NCBI GenBank assembly: GCA_001584585.1
Contig: LSYV01000002.1
Span: forward strand, 4,944,332 to 5,008,331
From: Gonium pectorale
Taxonomy: Eukaryota; Chlorophyta; Chlorophyceae; Chlamydomonadales; Volvocaceae
DNA length: 64,000 nucleotides
Direction: 5' to 3'
Part shown: positions 59,559 to 64,000 of the stretch, piece by piece
Position numbering within the stretch: position 1 is the first letter of the stretch
Layout: each line of letters opens with the position of its first letter
Position numbers and translations under genes: made by a program
The notes under the pieces: generated by a model
Seen by the model: the letters and a program-made list of their open reading frames with translations, nothing else
Database searches by the model: none
What the model was told of the DNA's origin: nothing

Positions 59559-62500
59559 ATGTCGCTCCCAGCCGAGGCGCCTGACGGGAAATGGAGTATG
59601 GCATACTGGCGCTGGGCGATCGCCGCCGGCGTGCCAGTGGCTTGGTGCTTGCTGAGCCGGCGGCGGCACGCGGACGAGGAGCGGACCGACTTTGACGGCT
59701 TCCTCAAGACGGTGGAGCCGGTCGGCTCCACTGGCAGCCAACAGCGGAAGAGGGGAAAGGTCAGCGGCACCATTGACGACTTCTTCAAGGACGCGGGTGA
59801 GGAGGAGGAGGACACCCGCAACCCTGTAGACTTCGACAGCTTTCTGCGCAGCAGCCTGCCGGCCGGTAAGGGGGCCAAGACCTCCGCTGCTGCCGCCAAG
59901 CAACAGCCTGCTGCAGCTAAGGAGAGGCCGCTGCCGAGCATGAAGCCCGTGACGGTTATGTACGGCACCGAATACGGGTTCTCCAAGGAGATTGCGGAGA
60001 AGCTCTGTGGCCTGCTCAAGGCTTCGGGCGCCATCTGGTAGGGCTTCGTGCAGGAGCGCTCTATACGCTCTCAGACCAGAGGAGACTTTCGGCTGCGACT
60101 TTCTGGCCCAAATGCGACATATGTTTTTTGATGTAGCTGTGCTGGCCGAGACCTTCTACCGTATAAGGAAATCCAAGCCTCCAAAAACTGCTGCCTCCAC
60201 CAGGCCCTCCCTGGAGAACATGGCCGACCACCCTGAGGGCTACAACTTCTCGAAGGCCCAGGTTGTCTTGATGGCCTGCTCCACGCAGGTTAGTTACATC
60301 TAGGGAGTCTCGTGCGCTCTGCTGGGTTGAGGTGGGGATGTTACCCGTCCCGTTGAGGCCAGGCGGCCTTGCCGGAGCAATGCCTCTCTGCCTGCTCGAC
60401 ACGGACCAGTTGTCGTATTCACGTTTGCCGTATCTGCCCTCCTTTGGTGAGCAGGGCGATGGCGTGCCGCCTACTGAAGCCCGGGAGTTCTGCGAGTGGC
60501 TATTTGCTGGCAACAGTGGCAGCTTGGCGCACCTCAAGTTTGCCGTATGCGCGCTGGGTGACAAGTGAGTGCTGCGGCATGTGCAGCGGCCATGCGTGCT
60601 CTGAATGTCGCGTCAGGGAGCGACGTTCAAGGCGACCTGCGGTCAAAAACCGCCGAGCTCGTTACCGTGCTACCCCAGGTCCTACACGCATTTCTGCCGT
60701 TGCGGCAAGCAGCTGGACACGGCACTGGAGGCTTCGGGAGCCCAGCGGCTGGTGGACAGGGTGGATGTGAACAAGGAGGATTGGCCGGTGGTGGACGCAT
60801 GGCTCAGCTCTGTCGTCGCGGCGGTGCAGGGCTTGGCGCTGAAGACGTTCGCAGACCTCGGCCTGGGTAAGCCACAGCCAGACGCTCGCATGCATGTATG
60901 GTCCAAGCTCTTCCATCTGTTGGTTAGCGTGTGGTAACTGTGATGGAAGGTTTGGTAAAGGCTATGCGCCGACAGACCTGCCATGTTTCTGTCGCCCCTC
61001 TCACCTCTAGCTACGTCGGGCGCTTCCGAGGACAAGGCAGCTGCGCCCAAGAAGCTCGGCAAGAGCCGGCCATACTACGCCACGGTGCTGGCGCTGGAGG
61101 GCCTGTGCACCCTAGGCTCCGCCGACGATAAAAACACCATCCGCATGGAGCTTGACCTGGGCGACTCGGGCCTGGCCTACCTGCCGGGCGACGCCCTGGG
61201 GCTGTACCCCACGAATGACATCAAGGTGCGCTCATCCCGGGAGTGTCCCTCAGTTTGAGGATATCGGTGAACGATACCGTACTCCAACAGCCTCACGCAG
61301 CTGCCGCGCGTTTTTTGGGCGTTTCAGTTCTTACTGACATGTGCATAGCCGCCGGCAGCGCAGGCACCTAGGCACGCAGTGGTAATTGTCCTCCCGACAG
61401 GCTGTTGATGAGCTGATCCGCGTCATGGGCGCCTCGCCATCGGATGTTGTGCCTGTCCCTGGCTGGCACTACGATGAGTCGGCTGGTGGCACGAGCCACG
61501 ACGGCACCATGCGGCTGGATCTGGCCCTGACCAAGTGCTACGACCTCAGGTGGAGGAGCACAAAGTTAGGAGTCTGCTTGCATGTCCATCCCCTCCTTGT
61601 TTCCGAAGTGGCGCACTTGATCGTGTCCATGACTCCTATTGATGTGTGACCTGAACTTGTTGATCTCAATGCTCCTCGTTGATCCTGCCTTAACGCACAG
61701 GTCACCCAAGCCGGAGCTGCTCAAGCTGCTCGTTGCCGAGCTGGATGCGAAGCACGCCGCGGCCAATGGCCACGCCAACGGGCACGGTAACTCGGGCAAC
61801 CAGGCGCTCCGCAGCGCCCTGTGCGACGCAGCCGCTACGGAGACGTACCTGGCGCCTCGCCATGTGGTTGATGTGCTCTTAGACGGGTCACCGGCAAAGC
61901 TTACTGTTCCTCAGGTACGTGGATGTCTTGGCGCGTAGGAGCAATCTCGGTAAATTTGCGTGGTGATTCATCAGCAAAGAAGGCAGGAAAGATGCGTGGC
62001 TTGCTACTGTTCCATTGCTCTTGTCTTTTCTTTGATTCTGGACCTGGCCTTGGCATGGCTGCATACTTGTGGGCACCGCAGGTGCTCTCCTGCCTGCGGC
62101 AACTCCAGCCCCGCCTCTACTCGATCTCGTCGTCGCCGCTGGAGGACCCGTGCCGTGTCCAAGTCACTGTGGCTGAGGTCAAGTACCTGAGCTTGGGCAA
62201 GGAGCGCATTGGCGTGTGCTCCACTATGCTTTCGGAGCGATTGCAGGTGCGAAACAGTGCTGCGCACTCAGCTGGGACCTTATAGTGGCTACCGTTCAAT
62301 TCCAAGTCACCATGGGCAGATTGCTGCAATAGCGCCTGTCCAACGCAGGCTCCCTTGTTCCTTTTTGCCCTTTTCCCGTCGGTCTGTAGGTGGGATCCCG
62401 CGTGGCGGTATACGTCCACAAGAATCCGGACTTCAGGCTGCCGCCCGATGCCTCCACGCCGATCATTATGGTTGGCCCTGGCACGGGCCTCGCGCCGTTC

Positions 62501-63101
62501 CGCTCGTTCATTATGCAGCGGCTGCTTGAGCAGAAGCTGAAGACCAGCGACGGCAGCGCCGTCACGCCCGGGGAAATGGTCCTCTATTTCGGCTGCCGGC
62601 GCAGTGACCAGGATTATCTGTACGGCGACCTGCTCGAGGACTGGTCGGCAGAGAACAAGATCACGCTCTTCACGGCGTTCTCCCGCGAGCAGGTAATGCG
62701 ATGCGTACAGCACATCTGCTTGTCTTGGGGCACCTTGGCTTGGGGCACCCGTGATTGCCGATGAGCTTGGTTGCTGCACACCACCTTGCTGGCATGCTGC
62801 TCAGTGCTGCGATGGTACATTCATCCTTTACCGCAGTCAGCGCACGGTTTCTTATGTCGTGCAGAAGCACAAGGTGTACGTGCAGAACAGGCTAGCGGAG
62901 TCCGCGGACCTGGTCTGGAAGCTGCTGCAGGCGGGCGCCCACTTCTACGTATGCGGCGACGCCAGCTCCATGGCCGGCGCTGTGGAGCAGGCGCTGCTCA
63001 AGCTGGTGGAGGAACGCCAGGACGGCGGGCGCGCGGCAGCGGAGGCGTACCTGAACATCCTTTCGAACACGGGCCGTTACCAGCGGGATGTGTGGTACTG
63101 A
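59559..63101 (+). CDS. Membrane-anchored diflavin NADPH reductase (CysJ / P450-reductase type), 10 exons, 714 aa
   Basis: Exons 59559-60037, 60204-60288, 60455-60564, 60679-60866, 61011-61225, 61401-61549, 61701-61914, 62082-62246, 62390-62692, 62865-63101. It passes electrons from NADPH through FAD and FMN to an acceptor protein. Seen: one N-terminal membrane segment (~16-32, YWRWAIAAGVPVAWCLL) followed by RRR; an acidic linker; FMN domain VTVMYGTEYGFSKEIAEKL, STQGDGVPPTEA and LGDKSYTHFCRCGKQLD; FAD motif PRLYSISSSPLEDP and the IGVCSTML segment; NADPH motifs MVGPGTGLAPFRSF, YFGCRRSDQDYLY and FYVCGDASSMA; terminus GRYQRDVWY. The FMN-domain wording is closest to bacterial CysJ and to methionine synthase reductase, while the anchor and DVW terminus are P450-reductase-like. 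The acceptor is therefore open. The last exon could also start 24 nt earlier (62841), in frame. Confidence 0.88.
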
Positions 63102-64000
63102 GCGGTAGTTAGCAATTTTGAGTGAGGACTTGTACTTCGTGCTCCCTATCTAAGTGACAGCTTAACCTGACTGCTTGACCTGACGCTTCGAAGAAATTGC
63201 TGATTTCCCTTGTTGCCATTGACACTACTGTGATGCGCCCGGTATGTTGGCCATGCCGTCCATTATGCTGTACGTATAATTCATTGCCGTGTTGCAGCAG
63301 GGCAGGGCACGGCTCATTGGTGCCAAGTAGGCTGTATTGCTTGCCGCCTTTCCCCCGGGGTCTGAGTGTTATGATGTTGAGTTGCTGTTCATGACACGGA
63401 TATGCAGTACTGGCTCATGCTTCTAGGTCTAGTTACGTGGATGCAGGATTGGCAGGAGTTGCTTGCGCGGCTTGTCCTTTGAAAGGCGACATGCATCCGT
63501 ACCGGGCAGGAAGCGAAGGCTTGGACTTGCAACCGGTTACTGGCTTCACTCCAACGCTCCTATAGGCGTGGCTAGAGCTTTGTTGAGTGCTGATATGAGG
63601 GAGTTATCAAGCGAGCGGTAAGGTAGAGCTGGTGCGGCCGAGGCGTTTACTGGGCGATCGTGGCTCCACCAGCCCCTGGAGATGTCTAACTGCGTGGAGG
63701 GCTCAAGTGATTAGTGTCGGTGCAGAGACATGCATCACACCTCGGTCGCAAACTGAGGCGTATACGTGTTGGGACTCAGGGCAGTGTACCACGTGCTGGA
63801 CTGCATCCGGCAAGTGGCACGGGGTGAGACCCTTGAGCTTTCCATGCTGCCGCAAACTGGGCTCTCTTGTCATGCAAGGGGTGAGGCAGGGGAGAGGGAG
63901 TAAGGGAATCAGAGCTTGCCCCTGGTCAGAAATGCTTGCTCTCTCCCTTCGCATCAACGCACACCGCATTGCGCGCGCTCGTAGGCTCGCATGCTACAGA
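63102..64000. other. Downstream region of the reductase gene to the window edge
   Basis: About 0.9 kb with no supported exon on either strand; presumably 3' UTR and intergenic DNA. Confidence 0.4.

Noticed and set aside
1..64000. Bacterial-type features: operons, Shine-Dalgarno sites, CRISPR arrays, insertion sequences, tRNA or rRNA genes
   Set aside because: Genes are intron-rich and eukaryotic. No regularly spaced repeats, transposase motifs or tRNA B-box/cloverleaf patterns were seen by eye.

Overview
The window reads as nuclear DNA of a green alga (Chlorophyta). It is GC-rich, the genes are broken into many short exons by GT-AG introns, there are no operons, and several products are closest to plant or algal families (DEG7-type protease, plant-style SIN3 starting MKR-R, B12-independent methionine synthase, BolA, CKS1). 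I joined exons by hand, requiring GT/GC...AG borders, a kept reading phase and conserved family motifs. All twelve gene models close from ATG to stop. The species cannot be named from sequence alone.

Layout, left to right: organellar ribosomal protein bL17 (+, 124-1358); a Pro/Ser/Gly-rich orphan (-, 3132-5646); COPII coat GTPase activator SEC23 (+, 6179-10655); two tandem, same-strand SIN3 co-repressor genes (+, 12269-19747 and 22583-29940); cobalamin-independent methionine synthase METE (+, 31885-37372); BolA (-, 39132-40323); DEG7 protease (+, 40610-46887); a RecA-like/SWSAP1-like protein (+, 48786-51102); a 5'-nucleotidase/UshA-family phosphoesterase with an N-myristoylation-type start (+, 51980-57016); CDK subunit CKS1 (-, 58627-59138); a membrane-anchored diflavin NADPH reductase of CysJ/P450-reductase type (+, 59559-63101). 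Three neighbour pairs are divergent with short shared upstream regions: orphan/SEC23, BolA/DEG7 and CKS1/reductase.

The genes are mostly unrelated housekeeping functions: secretion, chromatin repression, methionine synthesis, Fe-S biology, proteolysis, nucleotide metabolism, cell cycle and electron transfer. The most distinctive content is the SIN3 tandem pair. The two copies share intron positions except for one extra intron in copy B. They have swapped GT for GC splice donors reciprocally, and they carry patches of near-identical DNA. Other points of note are four CAG|GCRAGT donors among about 119 introns, a 24-bp-stem hairpin inside a nucleotidase intron, a duplicated motif upstream of METE, and a RecA-like protein whose Walker A motif is degenerate. 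No tRNA, rRNA, CRISPR array or intact transposon was seen.
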